From Bacteroidales bacterium (lineage in GTDB: Bacteria > Bacteroidota > Bacteroidia > Bacteroidales > UBA932): a DNA stretch of 64,000 bases. Positions within the stretch are counted from its first letter, which is position 1; every line of letters begins with the position of its first letter. The DNA lies in assembly GCA_017560825.1 (NCBI GenBank), contig JAFZED010000073.1:62001-126000 (forward strand), given 5' to 3'. This document shows positions 1-7,752 of the stretch, one piece after another. The notes beneath the pieces were generated by a model that searched no databases, had not been told where the DNA came from, and saw only the letters and a program-made list of their open reading frames with translations. The position numbers and the translations under genes were made by a program.

Positions 1-221
1 TAGAATCTGACGGTGTCGTCCCTCTCGGTTCCGTTTGTGAGCATAGACAGGGACTCGAACATAGTTCCTGCCTTTGAATACTTGCCTTCATTGAAAAGCT
101 GGAAGGCCAGTTCATACTTTGCATCGGCGTCATTACTGCCAAGGAGAACCTCGTACTGTGTCTTGCACGACGAGAAAAGCACCAGGGCGATAAGGGCCGG
201 GATAATAGTCTTCAATTTCAT
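1..221 (-). CDS. bamD: Outer membrane assembly lipoprotein BamD (N-terminal part only)
   Basis: The first 73 residues of a lipoprotein are present; the rest lies beyond the window edge. The start is the ATG at 221. It opens with a hydrophobic signal peptide and a lipobox ending in Cys19 (LFSSC). The following text, with the KYELAFQLFNEGKYSKAGTM stretch and a TER..DTVRFY stretch, matches the start of the first TPR-like repeat of Bacteroidota BamD. BamD is the essential lipoprotein of the BAM complex that inserts beta-barrels into the outer membrane. It lies 10 bp downstream of trxB on the same strand, so it is probably cotranscribed. The identification rests on a short stretch but the pattern is distinctive. 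Confidence 0.8.
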   Translation of the reverse strand, partial: MKLKTIIPALIALVLFSSCKTQYEVLLGSNDADAKYELAFQLFNEGKYSKAGTMFESLSMLTNGTERDDTVRF

Positions 222-231
222 CTTCTGACTG

Positions 232-1155
232 TTAAAGCATTTTGAGGAATTTCTCTGCATCAAGCGCTGCACGGCAGCCTGAAGCGGCCGCTGTAATCGC
301 CTGTCTGTAAAGCGGATCCTGCACATCACCTGCAGCGAAGACTCCTGGGACATTTGTCTTGGAAGTCTTTCCGTCTGTCACGATGTAGCCTTCCTTGTCC
401 ACTTCGATCCACTCACGGAACACGTCTGAGTTCGGATGATGACCGATAGCAAGGAAAAATCCGTCGACAGCTATATCAAAAACCTCGCCATCCTTTCTGA
501 CAAGCCTTGCTCCTGTCACGCCGTAAGCGTCGCCAAGCACTTCCTGAGTGTTGCAGTTCCACAGAACTTCGATGTTTTCTGTCGCCATAACGCGGTCCTG
601 CATTGCCTGAGAAGCTCTGAGGACGTCTCTGCGGACGATCATATATACCTTCTTGCAAAGACCTGCAAGGTAAGTAGCCTCCTCACAAGCTGTGTCACCG
701 CCTCCTACGACAGCAACAGTCTTCTTTCTGTAGAAGAAGCCGTCGCAAGTAGCGCAGGCTGACACTCCAAGGCCTCTGTACTTGAGTTCTGAGTCAAGTC
801 CGAGGTACTTTGCTGTAGCACCTGTCGCGATGATGAGTGTCTCTGCCTCTACCTCCTTCTCACCGTCGATGACGAGTTTGAACGGTCTTTCAGACAAGTC
901 TGCCTTTGTGATGGCTCCTGTGCGGATCTCTGCACCAAGACGTACTGCCTGAGCTCTCATTGTGTCCACAAGCTGCTGGCCTGAGATACCGTTCTCGAAA
1001 CCAGGGTAGTTCTCGATGTCTGTTGTGGTGGTAAGCTGTCCACCTGGCTGGACACCCTCGTAAACTACAGGTGAAATGTCAGCTCTTGAAGCATATATAG
1101 CCGCTGTATAACCCGCCGGGCCGCCTCCGACGATAAGGCACTTTATTCTTTCCAT
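232..1155 (-). CDS. trxB: Thioredoxin reductase
   Basis: A 307-residue protein, the usual length of low-molecular-weight thioredoxin reductase, which passes electrons from NADPH through FAD to thioredoxin in the cytoplasm. Seen in order: FAD-binding GGGPAGYTAA (about residues 10-19), the redox-active disulfide CATC (Cys134 and Cys137), the NADPH-binding GGGDTACEEA motif, and the C-terminal FAD motif with GVFAAGD. A reading frame extends 16 codons further upstream to 1203, but the ATG at 1155 is preferred because a promoter -7 box sits at 1201-1208, on top of the upstream codon. bamD follows closely downstream. Confidence 0.96.
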   Translation of the reverse strand: MERIKCLIVGGGPAGYTAAIYASRADISPVVYEGVQPGGQLTTTTDIENYPGFENGISGQQLVDTMRAQAVRLGAEIRTGAITKADLSERPFKLVIDGEKEVEAETLIIATGATAKYLGLDSELKYRGLGVSACATCDGFFYRKKTVAVVGGGDTACEEATYLAGLCKKVYMIVRRDVLRASQAMQDRVMATENIEVLWNCNTQEVLGDAYGVTGARLVRKDGEVFDIAVDGFFLAIGHHPNSDVFREWIEVDKEGYIVTDGKTSKTNVPGVFAAGDVQDPLYRQAITAAASGCRAALDAEKFLKML

Positions 1156-1200
1156 ATTATATGTATTACAACTTGATTTGCAATTTGTTATTCCAACCTG

Positions 1201-1208
1201 CAAATATA
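1201..1208 (-). promoter_or_regulatory. Predicted -7 box of trxB promoter
   Basis: On the minus strand this reads TATATTTG, a perfect match to the Bacteroidota -7 consensus TAnnTTTG. Transcription would start near 1194, giving a leader of about 40 nt before the trxB ATG at 1155. Confidence 0.6.
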
Positions 1209-1217
1209 ACTATTTTT

Positions 1218-2057
1218 TCAGACTTTCATAAGATATGGCTTCGCCTTTCTGTAGGCAAAACTCAAAATACAGTCCGGCATAAGGGCACACAATGGGATGA
1301 ATATCTTGTTTAGAAGACCGGGAACCACTCCCCTTCTGCGTCTGAATGTGGCTTTCAGAGCCTTGGAAGCCGCCTTTTCCGGAGTAATCATCACTGCAAG
1401 GGCGCGCGCCAGCCTGCGATACTTGTCCTTGAGAGGCACAAGCGGAGTGTCCACCGCGCCGAAATAGGCAGTCGTAACACTGACTCCTGTTCCGCGGCAT
1501 TCTATCCTTAGTTCCCTCGAATAATCCTTGACAAAGCGCTTTGTGGTGCCGTACATTCCGATGCCCGGCCATATCATCCAGGCCGAAATGGAGGATATAT
1601 TCAATATATAACCACGGCCTCGCTCCTTCATCTGACCTACATATTTGCGGCACAGCATCAGCGGCGTGTACATATGCACCATCATAATCCGGCCGAGCAT
1701 CTTTTCGCTGGTCTCGGCTATGCCCTGGCAGTACATTATACCGGCATTGTTCACGAGGACTTCCACCGGAAGGCCCTCGGTTACCTTATATATATTATCT
1801 GCCGCTTCCTGCAATGACAGGTCCTGCACTACTGGCAGCACCTTGAACTGCTCCCGCTGCGGCTGCGGAAGATCCGGCGAAGCCTCCACTTCCGCCCGCA
1901 CCAGCGCCACCGCCTCGTCGAGCTTCTCCGCATTGATGTCCACCGCGACGATGTTATATCCCATCATCGCGAGCCTGCGGGCATAGACGCGTCCCATTCC
2001 TGAAGCGGCTCCGGTCACGAGCGCCCAGTTCTTATATCCGTTAAAAATCTTTTTCAT
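1218..2057 (-). CDS. Short-chain dehydrogenase/reductase
   Basis: A 279-residue Rossmann-fold oxidoreductase of the classical SDR family, using NAD(P)H on an unknown substrate. The cofactor motif TGAASGMG lies near residues 15-22, NNAG near residue 100, and the catalytic Ser plus YxxxK (ILNISS then YGTTK) near residues 145-165. The C-terminal third is longer than in minimal SDRs and basic, resembling the SDR subgroup that acts on lipids or ketones; this is only a suggestion. It lies upstream of trxB on the same strand but trxB has its own promoter in the 62-bp gap. Confidence 0.85.
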   Translation of the reverse strand: MKKIFNGYKNWALVTGAASGMGRVYARRLAMMGYNIVAVDINAEKLDEAVALVRAEVEASPDLPQPQREQFKVLPVVQDLSLQEAADNIYKVTEGLPVEVLVNNAGIMYCQGIAETSEKMLGRIMMVHMYTPLMLCRKYVGQMKERGRGYILNISSISAWMIWPGIGMYGTTKRFVKDYSRELRIECRGTGVSVTTAYFGAVDTPLVPLKDKYRRLARALAVMITPEKAASKALKATFRRRRGVVPGLLNKIFIPLCALMPDCILSFAYRKAKPYLMKV

Positions 2058-2079
2058 CTTTTAGATTTTATTGCGACTG

Positions 2080-2087
2080 CAAATTTA
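2080..2087 (-). promoter_or_regulatory. Predicted -7 box of SDR promoter
   Basis: Minus strand TAAATTTG matches TAnnTTTG and lies 23 bp upstream of the SDR start codon. No good -33 element was seen at the usual distance. Confidence 0.45.
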
Positions 2088-2177
2088 GTACAAAAAAGAC
2101 ATCTCGGCTCCCGACGTCGCCCAATGTGACAAAAGAAACGTGCGGCGCATATCATAAATTGGAATTTTTCAAATTTA

Positions 2178-2209
2178 TTTGGCGGATTGGGAAGAAAGCG
2201 ATATATTTG
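2178..2209 (+). promoter_or_regulatory. Predicted promoter of the Fur-family gene
   Basis: TTTG at 2178-2181, a 20-bp spacer, then TATATTTG at 2202-2209: a full match to the Bacteroidota -33/-7 consensus. It rules out the in-frame upstream start at 2187, which lies inside the promoter, and supports the ATG at 2229. Confidence 0.7.
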
Positions 2210-2228
2210 CACGAAGAAATTTAAAACT

Positions 2229-2678
2229 ATGAATACACATAAATGCCCTACAATGGAGGAGTTCAGAGAGCTCCTCAAGAAACACTCGTTGAAAGCAACT
2301 CCTCAGAGACTTGCCGTCCATAAGGCAATGATGGAGCTCGGTCACGCCTGCGCGGATATGGTGACAGAGAAGATCAAAGAAGACGGCCAGGCGAAGGTGA
2401 CCGTCGCTTCGGTATATAACATCCTTACACATATGGCGATGCTGGGAGTCTACCACCATCGTATGAGTGCCAACAACAAGATGTACTTCGATGTGAACAC
2501 ATTCAAGCATCTTCACTTCTATGACCAGCACAACCACGTGTTCAAGGACGTGATCGACGACGAACTCGTCACTATGATCGAGTCGCACCTGAGCCGCAAG
2601 CGCGTGAGAGGCTACAAAGTGGAGGGATTCGACGTGCAGCTCATCGGAAGGCCGACAAAAAAGAAGTATACAGTATAA
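2229..2678 (+). CDS. Fur-family transcriptional regulator
   Basis: A 149-residue protein with the two-domain Fur layout: an N-terminal winged helix (LKATPQRLAVHKAMMEL, then TVASVYNILTHMAMLG as recognition region) and a C-terminal dimerisation domain. Family members sense iron, zinc, manganese or peroxide. The regulatory metal site is partly kept (HLHFYDQHNHVF), but the CxxC pairs that hold structural zinc in most Fur and PerR proteins are absent; the C-terminus has no cysteine after residue 20. It has its own promoter and is divergent from the SDR gene. The exact sensing role cannot be told. Confidence 0.85.
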   Translation: MNTHKCPTMEEFRELLKKHSLKATPQRLAVHKAMMELGHACADMVTEKIKEDGQAKVTVASVYNILTHMAMLGVYHHRMSANNKMYFDVNTFKHLHFYDQHNHVFKDVIDDELVTMIESHLSRKRVRGYKVEGFDVQLIGRPTKKKYTV

Positions 2679-2758
2679 TTTTTGACACTTGGTGCAACAA
2701 AACAAGAAAAAAGTGCATCTTTGTGCCCGGAATTAACAGATATACTTCAAGAACAGAT

Positions 2759-3514
2759 ATGAAAAGATTGATTATTTTTATTGTCGCAGGTATTGCGGCC
2801 CTCGCTGCAACGTCTTGCGATAAGGACAACACACTTCGTTACAACAACTTCACTATGGGAAACATCGTTGACGGAAAGTTCGTCAGCGACCAGGGAAACA
2901 CATTCAACGTAGTAGAGCAGACTTGCTCCGGCAGACTTGACACTCTGGAAAGAGCAATCATCCTTTGCGACATCCTGTATCAGGAAGAAGGCGGCGACTA
3001 TGCAGTCAGACTCAACAACTTCCAGAAAGTCCTCACAAAGGCCCCAGTAAAAGCAAGCGAAACTACAGACGAAAGCATTCTCAAGAGAGACCCTATCATC
3101 CTTTCAGACCTTTGGATCTCAGGCGGTTACATCAATATGCTTCTTACCCTCCCGGTAAAGATGAACAGCAAGCAGCCACACATCATCAACCTTATGCTTG
3201 ATGACGCAGCCCAGGCAGAAGGAGCCTACAAGTTCACACTTCTTCACAATGCAGGCGGCGAGATTCTGAAAGCTGACAGCAGCAACAACGATGTATACCT
3301 TGCAAATGCATACGCAAGCTTCCCTATCACTTCTATCCTTACAGACGAGACAGCAACATTCCAACTCACCTGGACAAGCTACAAGGTAAACGGCCAGTAT
3401 ATGATTTCAGCAGACACAGTTGAGCAGACCTATGAGTTCAATTATGTAAAGGGAGCATTCGAGCAGGCTCCAGCTGAAGGTTCAGCAAAAGTCTCATCAT
3501 TCAGCCTCAGATAA
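2759..3514 (+). CDS. NigD-like lipoprotein
   Basis: A 251-residue exported lipoprotein. The start is the ATG at 2759 (MKRLIIF), followed by a hydrophobic stretch and lipobox LAATSC. The mature N-terminus has the NigD-like pattern: short strand, DGKFVSDQGNTFNVVE, then an RAIILCDILY segment and a DYAVRLNNFQKV segment (an OB-like domain), then a beta-rich C-terminal domain. NigD-like proteins are common in Bacteroidales and were named from a bacteriocin-linked locus, but their function is not known. It is convergent with the fimbrillin-like gene. Confidence 0.75.
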   Translation: MKRLIIFIVAGIAALAATSCDKDNTLRYNNFTMGNIVDGKFVSDQGNTFNVVEQTCSGRLDTLERAIILCDILYQEEGGDYAVRLNNFQKVLTKAPVKASETTDESILKRDPIILSDLWISGGYINMLLTLPVKMNSKQPHIINLMLDDAAQAEGAYKFTLLHNAGGEILKADSSNNDVYLANAYASFPITSILTDETATFQLTWTSYKVNGQYMISADTVEQTYEFNYVKGAFEQAPAEGSAKVSSFSLR

Positions 3515-3542
3515 GAAGCTGCATTTACAGAAATATTTGAAA

Positions 3543-5159
3543 TTAATCCCCGGTGTAGTAGACATTCATTCCCCAGATCGCTACACGGGGATCAATTTTA
3601 TTGCCTTCACTGTCCGCATCCATTGTGGAGAGTTCCACTGAGATTTTAGATTCCCTGAAACCAGGAATGATCATATCTGCCATTTCCTCAGTAAAATAGG
3701 CCTTGAGCTGATCAGGAACAAGCTTTTTGACCTTGTCTATATACGAATTATCCTCACCGTTGATGAGTTTTCTCAGGCCCTCGACAGAGACTCCGTAAAG
3801 CGAAAGAATAAAATCAACGCCTTTCTCTGTCACACCATAATAATGGACTTCCTCATCAAGAATGGTGACCTCGTGCATTCCTGGCTTGACCTCGAACTGA
3901 CCTGCAGGATACGGGCGCAGAACAAACAGCGATGACGGCAAGTTCACGTACGCAGCAAACTGGTCGAGGGTCATAGTGTAATCTGCCTCATAACCGAGAA
4001 AAGCTGTCTCAATCTTTATGTTGCTGATCGTCAAAGCACTCCTGCTTCCAGTCCAGGACGATGCAAAAAATCCGAATTCTGTCATATTGATAAAATCAGC
4101 CACCGTACCTGTAAGGGTCACTGAACCAGTAGAAGACTTATCTCCCAGAACCAGGAATCCATCCACCGGCACACCGTTTACAAAACCGCTGTCCACGTGA
4201 CAAGTAGAATCCAGTCCGAACATAGAACTGAGCTCTGGCATAGTGGTAATCGGATTGGTGAGTGGTCTGACCGGAACATTCAATGTCTTGATCTTACCCT
4301 CCTCAAAGCTGACGGCTTCAGACAGACGTATAGTCTTCTCAGAACCGTTCACCAGGACTGTGAGTCTGGAATCAGCCTTGGCCTCAAAAGGTTTGACTGC
4401 CAGATAGAACTTAGCCTGCTCTCCGGCTTCCAGTTCAGCATCAAGGACCTTAAGCGTTGCAGTCGATGAAACCGAAGCCTCATCGAGAGGGGTACAAACT
4501 GCCTCATCTCCTGTAATGTCGATCAGGAATTTGCCAACCAATGGTTCTGAGGCACGGATTCCGACAGAAGTCACCGAGATCGGAACAGATGTTTCGTTTA
4601 TCACATTGACAGCCACAAGGCTGGCAAGCTGCTTCATTACTCCCGACGGAATCTCGTCGGATGGCACTCCCTTGATTGATGTATATAAAGGATAATTATC
4701 TCCGGAGATATGGCTCATATTATCCTTGCCCTGCTGAAGCTGAGTCTGATGCACCGTAGCTCCAAGCGTCATCTGGCCGGCTAGCTTAGGCGCAGGCGAA
4801 AGCATATACTCATTATATGGATATATGAAATACCAGTCGTTGCTTTCCGCCTCAAGCGGCTCTGAAAGAGCGCCTGTGAAAAGACCGTCGGAAAGGTTCT
4901 CGTCATCTATTATGAAAGCTCCGTCTCTTACATAATCCTGACTGTTGCTTTGGGCGTGGAAGACGCCTATCCTGTCGCCAGCCTCCCACTCAGTGGAAAA
5001 TCCGGCATTGACAGTCTTCGTCTGTAAAGATGAAGCATATATTTGGAATGGCACATCCCTGCTTCCTTGTTCAAGCACAGGGCCGGCAACATCCTGCACG
5101 CATCCGCTGATAACAGATGCGACAGCAATGACAACCGACAGGAGCAAAAATCTTTTCAT
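3543..5159 (-). CDS. Fimbrillin-like surface lipoprotein
   Basis: A 538-residue exported lipoprotein; the start at 5159 (MKRFLLLS) is preferred over one four codons upstream, and the lipobox is VISGC. The segment KTVNAGFSTEWEAGDRIGVF, followed by a strand-rich region with WYFIYPYNEY and an ASLVAVNVINET segment, is the signature of the fimbrillin/Mfa-like family, which forms pili or minor surface filaments in Bacteroidales. The C-terminal half (from about residue 280) is a separate beta-rich domain of unknown type. It is monocistronic with a -7 box just upstream. Confidence 0.7.
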   Translation of the reverse strand: MKRFLLLSVVIAVASVISGCVQDVAGPVLEQGSRDVPFQIYASSLQTKTVNAGFSTEWEAGDRIGVFHAQSNSQDYVRDGAFIIDDENLSDGLFTGALSEPLEAESNDWYFIYPYNEYMLSPAPKLAGQMTLGATVHQTQLQQGKDNMSHISGDNYPLYTSIKGVPSDEIPSGVMKQLASLVAVNVINETSVPISVTSVGIRASEPLVGKFLIDITGDEAVCTPLDEASVSSTATLKVLDAELEAGEQAKFYLAVKPFEAKADSRLTVLVNGSEKTIRLSEAVSFEEGKIKTLNVPVRPLTNPITTMPELSSMFGLDSTCHVDSGFVNGVPVDGFLVLGDKSSTGSVTLTGTVADFINMTEFGFFASSWTGSRSALTISNIKIETAFLGYEADYTMTLDQFAAYVNLPSSLFVLRPYPAGQFEVKPGMHEVTILDEEVHYYGVTEKGVDFILSLYGVSVEGLRKLINGEDNSYIDKVKKLVPDQLKAYFTEEMADMIIPGFRESKISVELSTMDADSEGNKIDPRVAIWGMNVYYTGD

Positions 5160-5177
5160 AATCTTTAACACAATTCA

Positions 5178-5185
5178 CAAATATA
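5178..5185 (-). promoter_or_regulatory. Predicted -7 box of fimbrillin-like gene
   Basis: Minus strand TATATTTG matches TAnnTTTG, 19 bp upstream of the start codon. No clear -33 element at 19-21 bp. Confidence 0.5.
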
Positions 5186-5246
5186 ATAAATCTATTGACA
5201 ACTCCACCTTGAGGGCAAAAAAATCACAAATTTTACCATCGACATA

Positions 5247-5276
5247 TTGCAGATATGAAAATTATACCTATCTTTG
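5247..5276 (+). promoter_or_regulatory. Predicted promoter of tRNA-His
   Basis: TTG at 5247-5249, a 19-bp spacer and TATCTTTG at 5269-5276. Transcription would begin about 10 nt before the tRNA. Confidence 0.65.
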
Positions 5277-5295
5277 CAGTCCATTAAACCAACAT

Positions 5296-5373
5296 GGTGC
5301 CCTTAGTTCAGTTGGTTAGAGCGTCAGATTGTGGTTCTGAATGTCATGGGTTCGAATCCCATAGGGCACCCCA
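5296..5373 (+). tRNA. tRNA-His (anticodon GTG), CCA encoded
   Basis: A complete cloverleaf can be drawn: acceptor stem GTGCCCT/AGGGCAC, D-arm with AGTTCAGTTGGTTAGAGC, anticodon stem TCAGA/TCTGA enclosing loop TTGTGGT with anticodon GTG, and T-arm with GGTTCGAATCCC. The extra 5' G (5296, position -1) faces C73 (5370), the identity pair specific for histidine tRNA. CCA follows at 5371-5373. The 3' end is duplicated 146 bp downstream. Confidence 0.95.
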
Positions 5374-5412
5374 AAATCCTCGTAATCGTCAGATTATGAG
5401 GATTTTTGTTTT
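5373..5412 (+). terminator. Possible tRNA-His terminator
   Basis: Just after the tRNA, AATCCTCGTAATC and GATTATGAGGATT form an imperfect hairpin followed by TTTGTTTT. The same structure recurs in the second repeat copy at 5519-5558. Confidence 0.55.
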
Positions 5413-5426
5413 GACCTATGGAGCAA

Positions 5427-5500
5427 CGAACCCAAGGGTTCGCAATCGACGAAGTCGCCTGCGTCAGCAGGTAATCGACGAAGTCGCCTGCGTCAGCAGG
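5427..5500. repeat. Short palindromes and two 28-bp tandem units
   Basis: GAACCCAAGGGTTC (a 6-bp stem with AA loop) is followed by two identical 28-bp units at 5444-5471 and 5473-5500, separated by one T. Each unit holds two small hairpins, CGAC-GAA-GTCG and CCTGC-GTCA-GCAGG. This is REP-like structured DNA inserted between the two tRNA-derived repeats. Confidence 0.8.
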
Positions 5501-5571
5501 AATCCCATAGGGCACCCCAAAATCCTCGTAATCGCCAGATTATGAGGATTTTTGTTTTCAACCACATACAC

Positions 5572-5605
5572 AATATGCCTGCTGTCTAAATGCAGCAGGC
5601 ATATT
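5572..5605. repeat. ATATGCCTGCTG hairpin, copy 1
   Basis: Perfect inverted repeat AATATGCCTGCTG / CAGCAGGCATATT around an 8-nt loop. The same arms with a different loop occur at 15215-15248. Neither copy is followed by a U-run, so a simple terminator is not the best reading. Confidence 0.75.
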
Positions 5606-5691
5606 CTATAAGACATTATCAGACAGCAGATTAGCTGATTCTCTGCTAGGGCTGAAAAGTTGGCGTTTACTGGTAGTCATCCCCTGACCTT

Positions 5692-6828
5692 TTATATAAG
5701 GGCGAAAAGCATATAGGTCCAGTGAGCTATGATTGCCGCGACAAGGCCGCCGATGGTGTGGGCTATGATTGCTTTTGAAGTGAGGTTTCTGTAACCGAGC
5801 GAGTCGAGCATTGCTGTGTGAGTGCTGAGGTAGCCGCTCCAGCACATTCCAATGGCTGTGCATACTGCGATTGCGTTTCCGTCCATCCATCCATTTGCTA
5901 TAAACTCCGGCACAAGGCCTAGGGCGGCTCCCACAGCGCCGAGGGCTGTGATAGGGAACGCCACCACGTGAGGGTCAGTGAAACCGAAGAGGAATTCGAA
6001 CACGAAGTCTATCTTGCCGGCAAGCCAAGGAAGGGCTTCAATGCCTTGATAGGCCGCACCTGTATATCCATCAGGACCGGCTCCGAAAGTGAGGATCATC
6101 ACAAGTGTAGAGATTATGAGTACACCCGGGATTATGGCTATACCTACATCCACTCCGGTACGTCCACCGTCAAGGAGCGAATCAAGAATCCTTACGAAGA
6201 CCGACTTTCCGTCCTCCTCCTCTGATTCGGCCTCCTTCTCTTCAGTCTCGCATACATTCTCTGTGAGATATTCAGGATAAGCCTTGACTACAAACCTCTG
6301 CATAAGCCTTGTTGAAACGATACAGCCGCAGAAAGCTCCGAATAGGCCGATGAATGGCTCTGCATAGAATCCCTGGCCCACCATAAAGACAATTACCAGC
6401 AATCCCATACCGAAAGCGGTACCGAAGTTGGTGAGCGATATGAACTGGTACTTCTTGAAGTAACTGCTGAAATGCTTGTCCTGCGCAAGGGAAATGATGG
6501 CAGGATTGTCAGAAAGGAAAGTCATTACGGCTCCCAGTGATGCAACTCCCGGAAGATTGAAGAGTGGTTTCATCAGAGGGCGGAGGAGCTTCTCCAGAAG
6601 GGTTACTACTCCGAATTCAACGAAAATCTTGCTTAGCGCTCCGGTTATCACGCAGATTGCCATTAGGTAGAACACTGTATTAAGAAGCAGGTCGTGCGCT
6701 GTCTTCATAATGGTGTTCAGCATATTGGACGTGCCCATTACTGAGCCTATCCAGGTGAATAGTCCTCCGACGACAAGGAGGCAAGGAACTCCGGCAGGGA
6801 TGAATCTGCCGATACCTTTCTGTTTCAT
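5692..6828 (-). CDS. Gate-domain (nucleoside recognition) membrane protein
   Basis: A 378-residue inner-membrane protein with about ten hydrophobic helices and a charged cytoplasmic loop near residues 195-212 that is almost all Glu/Asp/Lys. The repeated Gate folds, with SDNPAIISL near residue 105 and GFTDPHVVAFPITALGAVGA in the second half, match the nucleoside-recognition (YjiH/spore-maturation-like) superfamily. Substrate is unknown; some relatives are found with nucleoside or amino-acid metabolism. It is monocistronic with a -7 box at 6856-6863. Confidence 0.75.
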   Translation of the reverse strand: MKQKGIGRFIPAGVPCLLVVGGLFTWIGSVMGTSNMLNTIMKTAHDLLLNTVFYLMAICVITGALSKIFVEFGVVTLLEKLLRPLMKPLFNLPGVASLGAVMTFLSDNPAIISLAQDKHFSSYFKKYQFISLTNFGTAFGMGLLVIVFMVGQGFYAEPFIGLFGAFCGCIVSTRLMQRFVVKAYPEYLTENVCETEEKEAESEEEDGKSVFVRILDSLLDGGRTGVDVGIAIIPGVLIISTLVMILTFGAGPDGYTGAAYQGIEALPWLAGKIDFVFEFLFGFTDPHVVAFPITALGAVGAALGLVPEFIANGWMDGNAIAVCTAIGMCWSGYLSTHTAMLDSLGYRNLTSKAIIAHTIGGLVAAIIAHWTYMLFALI

Positions 6829-6855
6829 ATGTCAAGGTTTTATTCGTAAAGCAGA

Positions 6856-6863
6856 CAAATATA
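6856..6863 (-). promoter_or_regulatory. Predicted -7 box of the Gate-domain gene
   Basis: Minus strand TATATTTG, a full consensus match, 27 bp upstream of the start codon. Confidence 0.5.
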
Positions 6864-7018
6864 AGTAAATGTACGGCTTTGCTCCGAAATTCCTTTAAAA
6901 AAAAGACAAAAGTTTTAAAAAAAAGAAAAATCTGCAGGTCGCAGACACAGATCTTGAGGTTTATACGGACAGTAGAGATAACTTTGCCTGAGGGCATAGA
7001 AAAGTGCTCTGTTGGGAT

Positions 7019-7705
7019 ATGAAGATGAAGGAACTGAGTCTGGATGAGAGACCTCGCGAGAAGATGCTGGAGAAGGGAATGAACGCCCTGAGCAATGCCG
7101 AGCTGCTGGCAATACTGCTGCGCACAGGCACAGGAGGGATGAATGTTGTCGAGACTGCCAGGGAACTGCTGGCCGGATGCGGCAACAGGATAAATGAGGT
7201 GGCAGGGATGTCCACCGAGAGGTTATGTCAGGTGAAGGGCATCGGGCCGGGCAAGGCCGTGAGCATAGCGGCGGCCTTTGAGCTCGGCAGGCGATGCGCT
7301 GCGGAGGCAGCCAGAGAGCAGCACACAAGCATTTCTTCGCCAAAGGATGCTGTCCGGCTGCTTCTCCCCCACCTGCGTGACCTGGACCACGAAGAGTGCT
7401 GGGTACTGTTCCTCAACAGGGCCAACTACCTTATAAATAAGGAAAGGATCACGATAGGGAGCGGAGATGCGACACTCATCGACATCAGGACCATCATAAG
7501 AAGGGCAATCGAGAAAAAGGCCACCGGTATCATATTGTCCCACAATCATCCGTCCGGAAACGCTATGCCAGGCAAGGCGGACATAGAAGAGACCGCCAGA
7601 CTGAAAAAGGCTTTGGGCACCTGCGACATCTCTCTGATAGACCACATCGTCATCGCGTCAAAGTCTTACTACAGTTTCTCCGACGAAGAATTGTGCAGGT
7701 TCTGA
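7019..7705 (+). CDS. radC: RadC-family JAB-domain protein
   Basis: A 228-residue protein of the RadC family. The N-terminal part has a helix-hairpin-helix-like segment (LSNAELLAILLRTGTGGMN and VKGIGPGKAVSIAAAFELG). The C-terminal JAB/MPN domain carries the metalloprotease motif: HNHPSG near residue 181 with a downstream Asp (DHIVI). Despite its old name, a direct DNA repair role is unproven. The start could be ATG 7019 or 7025, and a GTG at 7004 is also in frame; 7019 is chosen for its DERPREK alignment. It reads toward upp, which has its own promoter just after the stop. Confidence 0.88.
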   Translation: MKMKELSLDERPREKMLEKGMNALSNAELLAILLRTGTGGMNVVETARELLAGCGNRINEVAGMSTERLCQVKGIGPGKAVSIAAAFELGRRCAAEAAREQHTSISSPKDAVRLLLPHLRDLDHEECWVLFLNRANYLINKERITIGSGDATLIDIRTIIRRAIEKKATGIILSHNHPSGNAMPGKADIEETARLKKALGTCDISLIDHIVIASKSYYSFSDEELCRF

Positions 7706-7725
7706 TTTTGTTATTGAAAATCTTG

Positions 7726-7733
7726 TATATTTG
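7726..7733 (+). promoter_or_regulatory. Predicted -7 box of upp
   Basis: TATATTTG lies two bases before an in-frame ATG at 7735. Transcription starting a few bases downstream of the box would leave out that codon's ribosome-binding region, so the ATG at 7753 is the better start of upp. Confidence 0.55.
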
Positions 7734-7752
7734 TATGACCAACACTATTGCT

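Larger units (their letters stand above)
5354..5558 (+). repeat. Direct repeat of the tRNA-His 3' end plus flank (att-like)
   Basis: The 59-bp segment 5354-5412, starting inside the T-arm of tRNA-His and running through its 3' end into a T-rich tail, recurs at 5500-5558 with a single C/T difference. The second copy is only the 3' part of the tRNA. Between the copies lie 87 bp of palindromic and tandem sequence. Duplicated tRNA 3' ends are the usual mark of tyrosine-recombinase integration, but no integrase is present here, so this could be a scar or a REP-like insertion. Confidence 0.8.

Noticed and set aside
1210..1653. A 147-codon minus-strand frame inside the SDR gene.
   Set aside because: Different frame of the same strand within a gene with clear SDR motifs; no start context or domain.
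5500..5520. A second tRNA-His gene.
   Set aside because: Only the 3' third of the tRNA is present; no anticodon arm.
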